From positions 1,984,001 through 2,048,000 of the forward strand of contig CM074132.1 of NCBI GenBank assembly GCA_037178625.1: a DNA stretch of 64,000 nt. The letters are read 5' to 3'. Of this stretch, positions 63,386-64,000 are shown piece after piece. The position numbers and the translations under genes were made by a program. The DNA is from Skeletonema tropicum. Taxonomy: Eukaryota > Bacillariophyta > Thalassiosirophyceae > Thalassiosirales > Thalassiosiraceae. The first letter of the stretch is position 1; each line of letters starts with the position of its first letter. The notes beneath the pieces were generated by a model. It ran no database searches. It was not told the origin of the DNA and saw only the letters and a list, made by a program, of their open reading frames with translations.

Positions 63386-64000
63386 TGCTGTTTTGCCTTG
63401 TGATATAGGTTGTTGATAATAAATCTATCTCTAATTATACTAATGAGCTCACAGTATAATAGGGCTGCTTAATGACAGTTCTTCATGACCCAGACGGTTC
63501 GCAGCAGATGCAGATAGAATAACGCTAGTTGGTGCGTGTTGTTTTTGTGTGTGGAAGCATCTGGAAGCATGCAGAAGGAATAAATTGTGTTGGAAGCGTG
63601 AATCAAGGTACGATTCCTTAAGGCGCCGCGGTCGCTCGCTTAACGGTACTGCTTTTTTGACGACAAAAAATTTTAGCGATCAAGCGACCGCGGCGCCTTA
63701 ATTTTCATGGTGTCGAATGACTTAATGACACCTGATGACTGAACACGTAACATATATACTTGCTCCTATGCTAAAAAAAGTGACGACCCTTATCACGGAA
63801 TGACTTTCAGGGTCCGTCGAATGACTTGTGACATACAGGCGGGGACACATAGACGGCTTTTTGGAAAGCTCGGGGCGGGTCATTCTTAGAACCATTTTGA
63901 CAATAATGACCGATGAAAAGACGGACGTGTACCTCTCACAGCGTACTATCGACATATCCAAATTCCTGCAACCTGCAACAATTGGTCGCTGCAAATAGTG
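63386..64000. other. Right edge, intergenic
   Basis: Apart from the hairpin at 63618-63701 there is only a 90-codon minus frame at 63722-63994 without recognisable features. The promoter of the intact glycosyltransferase-like gene lies just right of 63385. Confidence 0.4.
63618..63701. mobile_element. 84-bp hairpin element bordered by TTAA
   Basis: TTAAGGCGCCGCGGTCGCT at the left end is repeated inverted at the right end, ending CGCCTTAA, with about 46 bases between the 19-bp arms. The outermost TTAA on both sides resembles the target duplication of piggyBac-type elements, so this could be a very small non-autonomous element. Confidence 0.55.

Larger units (their letters stand above)
61746..63460. 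repeat. Segmental duplication of the 56637-59060 region
   Basis: Order and orientation match: PIG-L 5' fragment, then a shared stretch (gcaaactgaggccatcg, gctgggtcagcg), then the glycosyltransferase-like gene. This unit is shorter because about 0.75 kb between the first two parts is absent. Confidence 0.8.

Overview
The window looks like nuclear DNA of a centric diatom, probably from the Thalassiosira/Skeletonema/Cyclotella group. The evidence is a fucoxanthin-chlorophyll a/c protein gene, a secreted Lys/Ser-rich protein of silaffin type, plastid-type bipartite presequences (AVAF, TSFHL), GT-AG introns of about 95-110 bp, and expanded MYND-Sel1, BTB and ankyrin families. Genes lie on both strands, closely spaced, with no operons. 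There are no CRISPR arrays, and I recognised no tRNA.

Layout. 1-6 kb: a gene cut by the edge, a flavodoxin-like protein, a DHHC palmitoyltransferase, an FCP light-harvesting protein and an unknown Cys-rich protein. 6.3-11.5 kb: a MYND-Sel1 gene with an in-frame stop, then two 1.36-kb direct repeats, each carrying a 5S rRNA gene and pieces of the neighbouring genes. 11.7-25.5 kb: IMP4, a TrmH/SpoU methyltransferase, a silaffin-like protein, an SGNH-like membrane protein, a TatD nuclease, a 786-bp hAT-like inverted-repeat element with an 8-bp target duplication, a divergent cyclin and a plastid-targeted unknown protein with a clear intron. 25.8-40 kb: cyclophilin H, a divergent pair of membrane-protein paralogues sharing an unfamiliar motif, an ankyrin protein, a large coiled-coil membrane protein, ribosomal P0 and enhancer of polycomb (EPL1). 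40-45 kb: a decayed transposase-like region, a BTB-SAP gene and a second MYND-Sel1 gene.

45.7-53.2 kb: a deiodinase-like gene with an in-frame UGA at the position of the catalytic selenocysteine. It lies directly downstream of, and in frame with, a ubiquitin-like-domain gene. That gene has a second, truncated copy whose 3' end was replaced by a copy of the 3' end of the neighbouring BT1/folate-biopterin transporter gene. 53.5-64 kb: a pepsin-like protease with two introns, a PIG-L + TLDc fusion protein, and a segmental duplication holding a broken and an intact copy of a glycosyltransferase-like gene, with several small inverted-repeat elements.

One caution runs through the window. Many recognisable genes, including ribosomal P0 and EPL1, are interrupted by single-base indels, mostly one extra base in a short homopolymer. 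I read these mainly as assembly errors, so several genes are annotated as one locus across a frame change. All family assignments are by eye from motifs; no database search was run.
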